From: Paramixta manurensis
Lineage (GTDB): Bacteria > Pseudomonadota > Gammaproteobacteria > Enterobacterales > Enterobacteriaceae
NCBI RefSeq assembly: GCF_013285385.1
Contig: NZ_CP054212.1
Span: 3,224,001 to 3,288,000, forward strand
Direction: 5' to 3'
Length of the DNA stretch: 64,000 nt
Shown here: in pieces, positions 44,074 through 51,249 of the stretch
How the letters are laid out: each line of letters opens with the position of its first letter
Numbering within the stretch: position 1 is the stretch's first letter
The notes under the pieces: model-generated
Database searches by the model: none
The model's input: only the letters and a program-made list of their open reading frames with translations
Told to the model about the DNA's origin: nothing
Made by a program: the position numbers and the translations under genes

Positions 44074-45522
44074 TCAGAATCCCCCCTTCTTCGCATATGG
44101 TTTCTGTTCTTGCTGCGGTTTTTGACGCTCTTCACGTTCTGCCCTGGCCGCATGTTGATCCATGTCGTAAATTGCTCCGTCTTTTTGCAGGCAAAACACT
44201 GTCCCGGTGTTTCCGTGTCGGTTCAGTCGCAGAAGCAGTTCGGTTTCGCCTGGAGGAACTTTATCGTCGTATGAGCCCTCGCGATGGATTCCTACCCAAT
44301 AATCACAGTCCTGTTCAATCTGCCCTGTGTCACGTGAGTCGCTTGGCAATGGGCGCTTATCGGCGCGTTGCTCCAGCGAGCGGTTAAGCTGCGACAGCAG
44401 CACGACAACGCACCTAAGTTCTTTGGCGAGGTTCTTCAGTCCTTTGGTAATCATGCCGTAGGCCAGATCGTTCCTGTCCGCTTTCTCAGCTTTCATCAGC
44501 GTCAGGTAGTCAACCAGCACCATGCCAACACTTCCCCTCTGCCGCTTAACCTTGCGGCATTCAGCGACGATGTGGGCCAGAGATAATCCAGGGGTGTCGT
44601 CGATGTAGAGCAGGTCAAGATCGCGCAGCCGGTTCGCAGTAGCAAGGGCTTTCCCAAAATCCTCATCGTAGTTACCCTGGTAGGTATCATCGGCATCGTC
44701 CGTTGCTGGCATGTAGAAAATATTTGGGTTGACGCCTGACTTTTGGCCCACCAACTTCTCAAGAATCTGGTCAGCAGGCATTTCGAGACTGAACATCAAC
44801 GCTGGTTTATTTTCACGAACAGCGCAGTTAATCGCCATTTGGCTGTAGAGTGTTGTTTTTCCTTGTTTGGGTCTGGCACCAATTACGAACAGCGACCCCT
44901 TTACCAGTCCTTTCGGCGATAGCATGCGGTCGAGTGACGGGATGCCGGTACTGAGTCCGCGCTGCTCACCTGTTGCGGAAAATCGTTTGTCCAGGTCAAC
45001 TACCCAATCATCCATAACCTCTCCGAATGAGCGTAATCCGCGCTGTTTTCCGGTTTTGGCATAATCAGAAATGCTGGTCGTCAGGGTCTGAATCGCGTCG
45101 AATTTTTCTGACGCCGTCATCCCGTTTCTTGCATAGAGCAAATCAGCGGCTTCGTTTAGCTTCGCGATCCCGTAACGTTCCATCGCGCGCTCACGAACAA
45201 CTCGCGCATATTCAACAATGTTTGCCACAGAGGGAATATTTTTTGAAAGCTCTGCCAGGTAAGCAAAGCCGCCAGCCATTTCCATTAGAGATTTACTTTC
45301 AAGTGAGTCCGACAAGGTCAGCAAATCAACCGGCTTATTGGCTTTAAGCAGAGAGGTTATTTCTTCGAAAATCAATCCATGGGGACGGCTGAAAAAAGAC
45401 TCCTTCTTGAGCATGGCGATTGCTTTCAGGCTTCTTTCCTGCCCACCATCCAGCATTATCCCACCAAGAACCGCTTGCTCAGCTTCCAGGCTGTGTGGTG
45501 TGGTGATAATTTCATCGGTCAT
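44074..45522 (-). CDS. Replicative DNA helicase, DnaB family
   Basis: 482 residues; phage-encoded helicase as in P22 gene 12. N-terminal DnaB domain (HSLEAEQAVLGGIMLDG...), RecA-like domain with Walker A GARPKQGKTT, MFSLEMPADQ, Walker B-like MVLVDYLTLM and VVLLSQLNRSLE...PLPSDSRDTGQIEQDCD. ATG 45522 overlaps the initiator stop. Having its own helicase, the phage does not need a lambda P-type loader. Confidence 0.94.
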   Translation of the reverse strand: MTDEIITTPHSLEAEQAVLGGIMLDGGQERSLKAIAMLKKESFFSRPHGLIFEEITSLLKANKPVDLLTLSDSLESKSLMEMAGGFAYLAELSKNIPSVANIVEYARVVRERAMERYGIAKLNEAADLLYARNGMTASEKFDAIQTLTTSISDYAKTGKQRGLRSFGEVMDDWVVDLDKRFSATGEQRGLSTGIPSLDRMLSPKGLVKGSLFVIGARPKQGKTTLYSQMAINCAVRENKPALMFSLEMPADQILEKLVGQKSGVNPNIFYMPATDDADDTYQGNYDEDFGKALATANRLRDLDLLYIDDTPGLSLAHIVAECRKVKRQRGSVGMVLVDYLTLMKAEKADRNDLAYGMITKGLKNLAKELRCVVVLLSQLNRSLEQRADKRPLPSDSRDTGQIEQDCDYWVGIHREGSYDDKVPPGETELLLRLNRHGNTGTVFCLQKDGAIYDMDQHAARAEREERQKPQQEQKPYAKKGGF

Positions 45523-46414
45523 CCTTGTCACCCTCCCTGACTTCGACGTAGAGTTTTGCTTTCAGGAAGTCATCAAACTTCTTACGCCGCCATGTTTGCC
45601 CGGTTCTCTGATCCGGGCGGTCTTCAAGCATCCATCGACAGTTCCGGCTGATGTACTGCAAATAACCCCTGAAACCTTCCATAGTGAGTGGTTGTCCATC
45701 ATCAAGGTCGCGGGCAATCTTGTTGGCCTTCCCCCAGAATGTCCTGATCAGGTTACGGCGTTCGTCTGTAAGTGTTCTCCATCCCCTCGCTTCTGGTAGT
45801 TCGTCTTTCAGACATTGCCAGACTTCTTCGCAAGAAATCCTTTGCTTCTGCTCAGGCGATTTTTGGCTGTGAGTTGCACACTCAATATCTTTAGATATTG
45901 AGTTAGTATTTAATAATTCTTTATCTGTGGACACTGGCTGGACACTGGCTGGACACTGTTGCTCATCAGCCCTTACCTGATGCGGCTTTCCGCTGGACAC
46001 TGGCTGGACATCGGCTGGACACGAAAATTGCTGATATTCGTCGTATTTGACCACTTTCAGAATAGTAAATCTGTTGTTCGATTTGGTAGTTATCATCCCA
46101 AGATTGGTATATTTCCTGAGGAGCGATTTAACGCGATCTGGCTCAATTCCGGTTTCGAATGCCAGTGTATTTCTGCCAGTGATGAACTCACCGCGTTCAC
46201 ACAAAACATCGCCGATATCAGTCGATACGAGCGTTTGCTCATGGTTGGCGCGGAGAAGTAGATGAACCCACAAATGCGCCGCTTCAGGGTCTTTATAAAA
46301 TGGCACATCCATAATTTTTCTGTGCAGCAAGGCAAACCCCTTACCGACTGGTTTCGGTGTCTCCTGATGCCGCCTGGCCTGTCTGGCGACGGCTAGATTG
46401 GTGACGTTGCTCAT
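45512..46414 (-). CDS. O-like replication initiator
   Basis: 300 residues. The N-terminal DNA-binding part (GFALLHRKIMDVPFYKDPEAAHLWVHLLLRANHEQT...GEFITGRNTLAFETGI) is typical of phage replication proteins upstream of DnaB-type helicases. A low-complexity middle encodes the iterons (CPADVQPVSSGK, CPASVQPVST), and a C-terminal helical region probably contacts the helicase. The origin within its own gene is as in lambda O. Confidence 0.82.
   Translation of the reverse strand: MSNVTNLAVARQARRHQETPKPVGKGFALLHRKIMDVPFYKDPEAAHLWVHLLLRANHEQTLVSTDIGDVLCERGEFITGRNTLAFETGIEPDRVKSLLRKYTNLGMITTKSNNRFTILKVVKYDEYQQFSCPADVQPVSSGKPHQVRADEQQCPASVQPVSTDKELLNTNSISKDIECATHSQKSPEQKQRISCEEVWQCLKDELPEARGWRTLTDERRNLIRTFWGKANKIARDLDDGQPLTMEGFRGYLQYISRNCRWMLEDRPDQRTGQTWRRKKFDDFLKAKLYVEVREGDKDDR
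45928..46022. other. ori: Putative phage replication origin with 11-bp iterons
   Basis: TGGACAC occurs at 45928, 45939, 45950, 45994 and 46016, with a one-base variant (TGGACAT) at 46005. Neighbours within a cluster are 11 bp apart and the clusters 44 bp (4 x 11) apart, so all six are in helical phase. A small dyad CATCAG (45964)/CTGATG (45982) lies at the centre. Confidence 0.75.
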
Positions 46415-46551
46415 TTTCCCTTCCCCCTTGCCTTCGCCGCTTCCAGTGACTGCCTAAGTTTGCTTGCTGAAAGTGAAGAAAAACTCCGACAGAAAGCCTC
46501 ACGAGCCCGCTCTTTATAGCGTTCGAATCTTTGATATTTATCGGGTTTCAT
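46411..46551 (-). CDS. Small basic protein between cII and the initiator
   Basis: 46 residues (MKPDKYQRFERYKERAREAFCRSFSSLSASKLRQSLEAAKARGKGK). The stop overlaps the initiator ATG (ATGA). Basic and helical; not recognised. Confidence 0.65.
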   Translation of the reverse strand: MKPDKYQRFERYKERAREAFCRSFSSLSASKLRQSLEAAKARGKGK

Positions 46552-46581
46552 GTATAATTACCTTGTTGAATTTATTGCAAA

Positions 46582-46860
46582 TCACGCCTCGAAAAGCTCG
46601 CTACTTTCCGGGGCGTTTTCTTTTGTGAGCAGCCGTGCTACCTGCTTGGCCAGACTCGCTAGTTCTTCGTCTTCCACTCCCCATTCCAGAACCGCCAACA
46701 GCATTGACATGCGCGGTAGTAGCGATTCTTTCCAGCGGGTGATCTGCGATTTGTCCACGCCAACCGCTTCGGCAATGTTTGCCACGCCGCGAATAGCGAT
46801 TTTGCTCAATAACTTGCTTTCAATTGCACGCGCTTTATTGCGTGTTGTTGCATGTTCCAT
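46582..46860 (-). CDS. cII: CII transcriptional activator
   Basis: 92 residues close to lambda CII: RNKARAIESKLLSKIAIRGVANIAEAVGVDKSQITRW (HTH) and MLLAVLEWGVEDEELASLAKQVARLLT. It activates pRE and promotes lysogeny. Its DNA-binding site lies in its own first codons on the opposite strand, as in lambda. Confidence 0.95.
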   Translation of the reverse strand: MEHATTRNKARAIESKLLSKIAIRGVANIAEAVGVDKSQITRWKESLLPRMSMLLAVLEWGVEDEELASLAKQVARLLTKENAPESSELFEA

Positions 46861-46870
46861 TACTTACTAT
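46838..46870 (+). promoter_or_regulatory. pRE with CII site TTGC-N6-TTGC
   Basis: TTGC at 46838-46841 and 46848-46851 separated by exactly six bases, with a -10 TACTAT at 46865-46870 placed 17 bp after the -35 position between the repeats. It points toward cI and is antisense to cro, as lambda pRE is. Confidence 0.85.
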
Positions 46871-46916
46871 CTCCTGGTGTTAAGACGTGGCGTAACCGTG
46901 GGGTTTGCCACTAAAG

Positions 46917-46957
46917 GCTCCAGACCTTCCGGAGCGGGTTCAGAGTTTTAAAGAGCG
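46917..46957 (-). promoter_or_regulatory. nutR-like site (boxA + boxB)
   Basis: Minus strand: boxA CGCTCTTTA (46957-46949), 13 nt, then boxB hairpin GCTCCGG-AAGGT-CTGGAGC (46935-46917). The pentaloop AAGGT and its closing G-C pair recur at the left-operon site 49443-49483. Confidence 0.75.
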
Positions 46958-46964
46958 ATCGTGC

Positions 46965-47180
46965 TTAGGCGGATTTGCCGTCTTTTTCGCCATAAAGAAG
47001 CCAGTGCGGGTCGCACTTAAGAGCCATGGCTAACTCGACCAGAAAACGGGGTCGCTTTGTCAGTCCTGATTCAACCTGCTGTATGGTCTGTTGTTTTGTG
47101 CCAGACAACTCAGCAAGTTGAGATTGGGTAAGATTTAGCTCAACACGCTTCTGTTTGAGTCGGTCGGATAAAGTTTCCAT
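46965..47180 (-). CDS. cro: Cro-like repressor
   Basis: 71 residues from ATG 47180 (AGGAGG upstream): [44 protein letters not shown], an Xre-type HTH very like that of the adjacent CI (same [18 protein letters not shown] recognition helix), so both should bind the same operators. Confidence 0.9.
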   Translation of the reverse strand: METLSDRLKQKRVELNLTQSQLAELSGTKQQTIQQVESGLTKRPRFLVELAMALKCDPHWLLYGEKDGKSA

Positions 47181-47191
47181 ACAACCTCCTA

Positions 47192-47252
47192 ACAAACTTA
47201 TTTGTATTTTATTGTCAAACTAACTTGTTTGTCAATTACCGTGTTTCTTGTA
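47192..47252. promoter_or_regulatory. Right operator region OR with pR
   Basis: pR (minus): -35 TTGACA (47235-47230), 18-bp spacer, -10 TAAAAT (47211-47206). Palindromes: CAAAC-N6-GTTTG at 47216-47231 in the pR spacer and ACAAA-N4-TTTGT at 47192-47205; half-site TTTCTTGTA at 47244-47252 also occurs in OL. pRM toward cI should overlap the far end. Confidence 0.7.
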
Positions 47253-47280
47253 AGGATGGCGTATTGCAAGAGAGGGATAT

Positions 47281-47964
47281 ATGAGTATTGGCATCAGGGC
47301 TAAAAACAGACGTATAGAGCTTGGATTAACACAAGCTGAGGTGGCTCAGAGAGCAAAAACATCTCAGCAAGCCATACAGCAGCTTGAGGATGGAAAAACT
47401 CAGCGTCCACGCTATTTGCCTGAATTAGCAACAGCTCTGAATTGCAGCATTAAATGGCTCACTACCGGTAGCGATGGGGATGCCATACCTGATGAGAGTG
47501 AGTGGGGTTCTGTCGAACCTTGGGATGATGAAACCCCCTTACGCAACGATGAGGTAGAAGTTCCATTCTTAAGGGATATTGAATTCGCATGTGGGGATGG
47601 AAGCGTGTCCGATGAGGATTATAACGGATTTAAAATTCGATTCTCAAAATCCACGTTACGCAGAGTGGGTGCCAGGACGGATGGCGGTGGCATACTATGT
47701 TTCCCGGCTAGAGGTAACAGCATGGAGCCATACATTCCTGATGGAGCTACGGTAGCTATCAACTGCGATGACAAAAAAATCGTAGATGGCAAGGTTTACG
47801 CCGTAAACCAAAATGGCTGGAAAAGGCTGAAATTACTTTATCGCGTAGGGCCTGAACACGTAAGTTTGCGCAGCTTCAACAGCGAAGAGCATAAGCCCGA
47901 AGATCATGCGATCAACGATGTGGAGATTATTGGACGCCTCATCTGGTCGAGCACAATTTGGTAG
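47281..47964 (+). CDS. cI: CI-like repressor with S24 autoprotease domain
   Basis: 227 residues: HTH (residues 16-37, [22 protein letters not shown]), linker, and LexA-type peptidase with putative cleavage site C104-G105 (EFACGDG), nucleophile S147 (GNSMEP) and general base K184. RecA-stimulated self-cleavage would link induction to DNA damage. Transcribed away from cro. Confidence 0.94.
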   Translation: MSIGIRAKNRRIELGLTQAEVAQRAKTSQQAIQQLEDGKTQRPRYLPELATALNCSIKWLTTGSDGDAIPDESEWGSVEPWDDETPLRNDEVEVPFLRDIEFACGDGSVSDEDYNGFKIRFSKSTLRRVGARTDGGGILCFPARGNSMEPYIPDGATVAINCDDKKIVDGKVYAVNQNGWKRLKLLYRVGPEHVSLRSFNSEEHKPEDHAINDVEIIGRLIWSSTIW

Positions 47965-48027
47965 CAATGGCCGGGCGAGACGCTTGGGTGGGTGGAATAG
48001 CAATTTTGAATGCGTAGAAGAGGAAAA

Positions 48028-48411
48028 ATGGAAGAGTCAGAGATTGATAAGCGCGAACGAGAGCTGATGGAAATTTTGTGGAAAAAGTTCAAAGCATTAT
48101 CACCTGAACTTTTCGCAAGGTTTCTTTCCCAAAAGGGAGTTCCTATTGTCTCCTGCCCTATTTGCAATCACATTGACATGGCGGTTCCACAGGTGAGCGA
48201 GCAAGTATATGAGGGCAATAAGGCCACTGGAAAATGGATCACATACGTTAATCCTTCAAAGGTTAGCTCATTTGGATTTGAACCATTACACTCGCTACTT
48301 CATTACAATTACAGACTAATTTGTAAAAATTGTGGTTATGAAAATAGATTCTCCGCCTACCCCGTTCTGACATGGCTTGAGAATAATGACAAAGAAAATA
48401 ATGCCGAGTAG
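48028..48411 (+). CDS. Zinc-ribbon protein downstream of cI (rex position)
   Basis: 127 residues: charged N-terminal helix (EESEIDKRERELMEILWKKFKALSPELFARFL), CPIC and CKNC pairs about 60 residues apart forming a probable zinc site. ATG 48028 follows GAGG. Likely co-transcribed with cI and the next gene in the lysogen, hence a candidate exclusion or immunity function. Not recognised. Confidence 0.7.
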   Translation: MEESEIDKRERELMEILWKKFKALSPELFARFLSQKGVPIVSCPICNHIDMAVPQVSEQVYEGNKATGKWITYVNPSKVSSFGFEPLHSLLHYNYRLICKNCGYENRFSAYPVLTWLENNDKENNAE

Positions 48412-48414
48412 ACT

Positions 48415-48744
48415 ATGATTCAAGATAAAGACGATGCAAATGTTGTCTGGGGTGACTTCCCTAAACGTGGAGGGGGAGATGATGGAGGTAACGATATGCA
48501 AGTTAAAGTTGCCAGATTAGAGTCATACGTTGAATATATAAAACGCGATATTTCAGAGTTAAAAAAGGATGTTAAGTCCATTGATTCAAGGCTTTCAGGC
48601 ATTGAGACGGGCATAAAATCACTTAAAACTACACTTAAGGCATCAGCCGCTGTAGCAAGTGTAGTCTTCGCTTTTTGTGCATATGTTTTTGGTAGTTATG
48701 TGACAAAAATTCTTGATGCACTAAATGGACTTGTCTTGAAATAA
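48415..48744 (+). CDS. Coiled-coil membrane protein downstream of cI (rex position)
   Basis: 109 residues: acidic/Gly N-terminus, heptad-like coiled coil (VARLESYVEYIKRDISELKKDVKSIDSRLSGIETGIKSL) and one C-terminal membrane helix (AVASVVFAFCAYVFGSYV). It starts 3 bp after the zinc-ribbon gene and is followed by a terminator, so the two form one unit with cI. Confidence 0.7.
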   Translation: MIQDKDDANVVWGDFPKRGGGDDGGNDMQVKVARLESYVEYIKRDISELKKDVKSIDSRLSGIETGIKSLKTTLKASAAVASVVFAFCAYVFGSYVTKILDALNGLVLK

Positions 48745-48768
48745 CCCGGCCACCGCGCCGGGTTTTTT
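48743..48768 (+). terminator. Terminator of the cI operon
   Basis: AACCCGGC/GCCGGGTT stem (48743-48750 / 48757-48764) followed by T-run; it overlaps the stop codon of the membrane protein. Confidence 0.88.
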
Positions 48769-48861
48769 GTGCCTACCGATCACCACCCGGTCAACACCCT
48801 ATCTCATTGATATTCAGGCAAAGATCTGATTATTTCCCCGTTTAGGTCAACACCCCGATCC

Positions 48862-49065
48862 CTATCTATCCAGCACCTTCGCAGCAGCCTCCATCGCCCT
48901 AACCAATAGCTCAGAACGCTCCTCAACCTTATGCGCCAGCGCCGTGCGGAGTGCATCCGCTATCACCATCTGTTTCGACTCCATGCCGAAATCATGCAGC
49001 GTGAACACCATGTCGCCCACCACCCTGCACATCTCATCATAAAGTTCGTCTGCTTCCTTTGACAT
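48862..49065 (-). CDS. Small acidic helical protein
   Basis: 67 residues from ATG 49065 (GAGGGG upstream): MSKEADELYDEMCRVVGDMVFTLHDFGMESKQM... all-helical. Lies between the cI operon and pL on the minus strand, 10 bp after the gene upstream. Not recognised. Confidence 0.6.
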   Translation of the reverse strand: MSKEADELYDEMCRVVGDMVFTLHDFGMESKQMVIADALRTALAHKVEERSELLVRAMEAAAKVLDR

Positions 49066-49075
49066 ATACGCCCCT

Positions 49076-49252
49076 CTATTTCCGCAACATGCTAATCGCG
49101 AACTCCACAGCCAAATCCGGCTCCGCATCAGCCAGTAACTCCACCATCTCCCGTATTGACTCGTTCGTGACCGCCCTTCCCTCAGCTATCAACTGAATCA
49201 CAGCGTCACCTATGAGCTGTGCTGTAGCTGCCTGCGCTTTTTCCATGTCCAT
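49076..49252 (-). CDS. Small acidic helical protein
   Basis: 58 residues (MDMEKAQAATAQLIGDAVIQLIAEGRAVTNESIREMVELLADAEPD...), with AAGGAG before ATG 49252. Forms a two-gene minus-strand unit with the following gene. Not recognised. Confidence 0.6.
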   Translation of the reverse strand: MDMEKAQAATAQLIGDAVIQLIAEGRAVTNESIREMVELLADAEPDLAVEFAISMLRK

Positions 49253-49373
49253 ATAGCTCTCCTTTGTGGCATTTCAGCCTACCACCCCACCGCCGAGATG
49301 GCATTTACAAAAATAAATTCCTTTATAAAACAACACAAAACAAGATTAATACAATAAAATACAAATTTATGTG

Positions 49374-49403
49374 TTTACAAGAAAGTTTGTTTTCTTGTAT
49401 TCT
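49374..49403 (+). promoter_or_regulatory. pL with left operator
   Basis: -35 TTTACA (49374-49379), 18 bp, -10 TATTCT (49398-49403). Perfect palindrome TACAAGAAA-GTTTGT-TTTCTTGTA (49376-49399) fills the spacer; its half-site is repeated in OR, so CI/Cro should bind here. Confidence 0.8.
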
Positions 49404-49442
49404 TATCCCATCAACAGGACGCACCACACGACAAGAAGTCGA

Positions 49443-49483
49443 CGCTCTTTAAAAATATGGGATTGTCCCTGGAAGGTCCGGGG
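49443..49483 (+). promoter_or_regulatory. nutL-like site (boxA + boxB)
   Basis: boxA CGCTCTTTA (49443-49451), 15 nt, boxB hairpin CCCTGG-AAGGT-CCGGGG (49467-49483), about 40 nt after the pL start. Loop and closing pair equal those of the right-operon site. Confidence 0.75.
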
Positions 49484-49743
49484 AACGAGTTTAACTAACA
49501 GGAGGTGCCAAATGGTGCACTAACGCGGTTAGACCGCTTATGCAGTGTCCTTAACTGGTTCTGCATCGCGAAGACGGCGTATACGGTCTGGCTCCCACGG
49601 CGACGTAGTGAGGGAGAGGAAGCGAAAGCATCACTGAGTTCCGGTTAGCGCCCGAGTTAACGCGTAAGCAGCTATCAAATGACGATGTGGATTTACCCTT
49701 CATCTGTATATCGGGTGAAGGCATAAATCTACCGGAGGTAACC
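49484..49743. other. Untranslated leader of the left operon
   Basis: 260 bp between nutL and the first clear gene. It has only tiny reading frames, for instance ATG GTG CAC TAA at 49512 behind a strong AGGAGG. No terminator is evident. It may carry further RNA structure. Confidence 0.4.
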
Positions 49744-49992
49744 ATGACAATAGTCATTACGTATCTGGCGAAAGACAACGCCAAAAACCGCAAGTACAAA
49801 AAGACCGGCGAGTTTTTCGCGAAGAAAGACGCTGACCGGGCGATGGCAAAGAAGATTGCAAAAGCCTGGGCGAAGCTGACCCATGTTGATTTACCGAAAC
49901 AGCATGAGAATTACAGTGGTCCAATATGCCTGCCGGAGGTTGCTATCTTCCGCGCAGGTCATCGTAAATCTAACAGCGTAACGGCGAGGTAA
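49744..49992 (+). CDS. Candidate N-like antiterminator (first left-operon gene)
   Basis: 82 residues from ATG 49744 (GGAGGT upstream). The basic stretch DNAKNRKYKKTGEFFAKKDADRAMAKK resembles arginine-rich RNA-binding motifs of N proteins, with NAKNRKYKK (12-20) close to P22 N (NAKTRRHERR, from memory). As the first gene after pL and nutL it is where N should be. Lower Arg content and the non-N-like C-terminus make this uncertain. Confidence 0.5.
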   Translation: MTIVITYLAKDNAKNRKYKKTGEFFAKKDADRAMAKKIAKAWAKLTHVDLPKQHENYSGPICLPEVAIFRAGHRKSNSVTAR

Positions 49993-50255
49993 TGATGCCC
50001 ACATACGAGCAGCTTTACGCGTTTCTTCTTAAAAATTACAGGCCGTCAAGGTTCGAACAGCATAGCGACAAAGGAAAGCCTGACCGAATTTGCAAGATGT
50101 ACCTTGATGACCTCCAAAAGTATGGCGTTGCGTATATTTCCAGACATGAAGATCCACTCGGGCAAGGTTTGAAATTTTACCCAAGCCTTGAAATAGAGCG
50201 TGGCGAGAGAATTGAATACCGAAACAGTGCCGGGCACTTAACGCATTTATTCTAG
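49992..50255 (+). CDS. Left-operon hypothetical protein
   Basis: 87 residues (MPTYEQLYAFLLKNYRPSRFEQH...), overlapping the previous stop (TAATG; a second ATG at 49995). Alpha/beta with GLKFYPSLEIERGERIEYRN. Not recognised. Confidence 0.6.
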   Translation: MMPTYEQLYAFLLKNYRPSRFEQHSDKGKPDRICKMYLDDLQKYGVAYISRHEDPLGQGLKFYPSLEIERGERIEYRNSAGHLTHLF

Positions 50256-50315
50256 TCGGCTGCCTAACCCGCAGCTATTAGTCCCAGCGTGGACGCAGCA
50301 GATTAAGAGGTGAGT

Positions 50316-50627
50316 ATGAGTAAGTTACGCGTTTGGCATATTCCACAGTTGCCAATGAAGGCGTTCTTCGTAGAGGTTGAATCTGTCGAAGAAGGCGTGC
50401 GAATGATGAATGCGCTGGCTGATTATGATTTGTTCCAACTTGATAACAACATAAAGCCTGATTACTGCAACGCCAACGGCATGCATATATGGGATGAAAT
50501 CCTGACAGAGCAGGACTTAGTTGATATGGAGGTAGGTGACCGCTGGGTTGATTGGTTTATCGAGGTTGGTGACGATTATTTCGATGACCCGAGAGAATAT
50601 CTCGAATCAATTAGCGAACCAGCATAG
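50316..50627 (+). CDS. Left-operon acidic hypothetical protein
   Basis: 103 residues (MSKLRVWHIPQLPMKAFFVEVESVEEGVRMMNALADYD...), rich in Asp/Glu at the C-terminus. ATG 50316 follows GAGGTG. A common type of phage early protein without known function. Confidence 0.65.
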   Translation: MSKLRVWHIPQLPMKAFFVEVESVEEGVRMMNALADYDLFQLDNNIKPDYCNANGMHIWDEILTEQDLVDMEVGDRWVDWFIEVGDDYFDDPREYLESISEPA

Positions 50628-50652
50628 CCCGCCCGCGCGGATTTATTTCACC

Positions 50653-50674
50653 AGTCGCCATGAGCGGCTTTTTT
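50653..50674 (+). terminator. Terminator in the left operon
   Basis: AGTCGC/GCGGCT stem (one T-G pair), CATGA loop, then six T. Confidence 0.65.
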
Positions 50675-50694
50675 GTGCCTGAGAAGGAGGAGTG

Positions 50695-50916
50695 ATGAGT
50701 TAAGAAACAGGTGGGCCAGCGTTTCCAGTGCCACCCAGTGAATATCAAATTCAAGATACAGGCATGACGCTGCGAGATTACTTCGCCGCTAAGGCTATGC
50801 AGGGAGATATATCGTTTGATCCTCTTTCTCCCGGCGTAACTGATGAGCAGTTGGATATATATGCTAATCACTATTACAAAATTGCCGACGCAATGCTTAA
50901 GGCTCGCAGCCAGTAA
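50695..50916 (+). pseudogene. Early gene with an in-frame TAA at codon 3
   Basis: AAGGAGGAG precedes ATG AGT TAA; after the stop the same frame continues GAA ACA GGT GGG CCA GCG..., giving ETGGPAFPVPPSEYQIQDTGMTLRDYFAAKAMQ, which reads like a complete phage protein usually beginning M-x-x-x-TGGPAFP. Intact translation would be 73 residues. Either a recent nonsense mutation or restart at GTG 50728. Confidence 0.65.
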
Positions 50917-50932
50917 CCGGTAAGGAGGGGCT

Positions 50933-51139
50933 ATGGAGTGGATTAAATTTGCAGGCGGTATTGATGAAGGAACATATATCGTCTGCACTGAAAATAAAAT
51001 AGTTACAGAAATGAAATACATATCGAACAAATACGCAAAAACGAATCGCGGTAGAGCGCCACGGTGGGAATGGCACGGAAGAGTCAGCCCGTGGAAAGTC
51101 ACTCATTTTATGGAAATGCCATCGCCGCCATCCGACTAA
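50933..51139 (+). CDS. Left-operon hypothetical protein
   Basis: 68 residues (MEWIKFAGGIDEGTYIVCTENKIVTEMKYISNKY...WHGRVSPWKVTHFMEMPSPP). Good ribosome-binding site. C-terminal VTHFMEMP resembles the VTHWMPL ending of DUF551-like proteins. Confidence 0.6.
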   Translation: MEWIKFAGGIDEGTYIVCTENKIVTEMKYISNKYAKTNRGRAPRWEWHGRVSPWKVTHFMEMPSPPSD

Positions 51140-51202
51140 CACCGCAATGCCGTTATACGTGACGGCATGACGATGTTACTCGACATCATCCACAACTTCT
51201 TT

Positions 51203-51225
51203 GCCCGCGCTGTGCGGGCTTTTTT
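51203..51225 (+). terminator. Terminator before the coiled-coil protein
   Basis: GCCCGC-GCTGT-GCGGGC followed by six T. A second 7-bp hairpin (ATGCCGT/ACGGCAT) lies at 51147-51168. Confidence 0.85.
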
Positions 51226-51249
51226 ATGCCCGTTATACAGGAGAGGGAA

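Noticed and set aside
45928..46022. CRISPR-like repeat cluster
   Set aside because: The repeats are 7-11 bp at 11-bp spacing without spacers; they fit iterons, and no CRISPR array or cas gene is present in the window.
48769..48861. Possible gene after the cI operon terminator
   Set aside because: No start with a ribosome-binding site and no frame of useful length.
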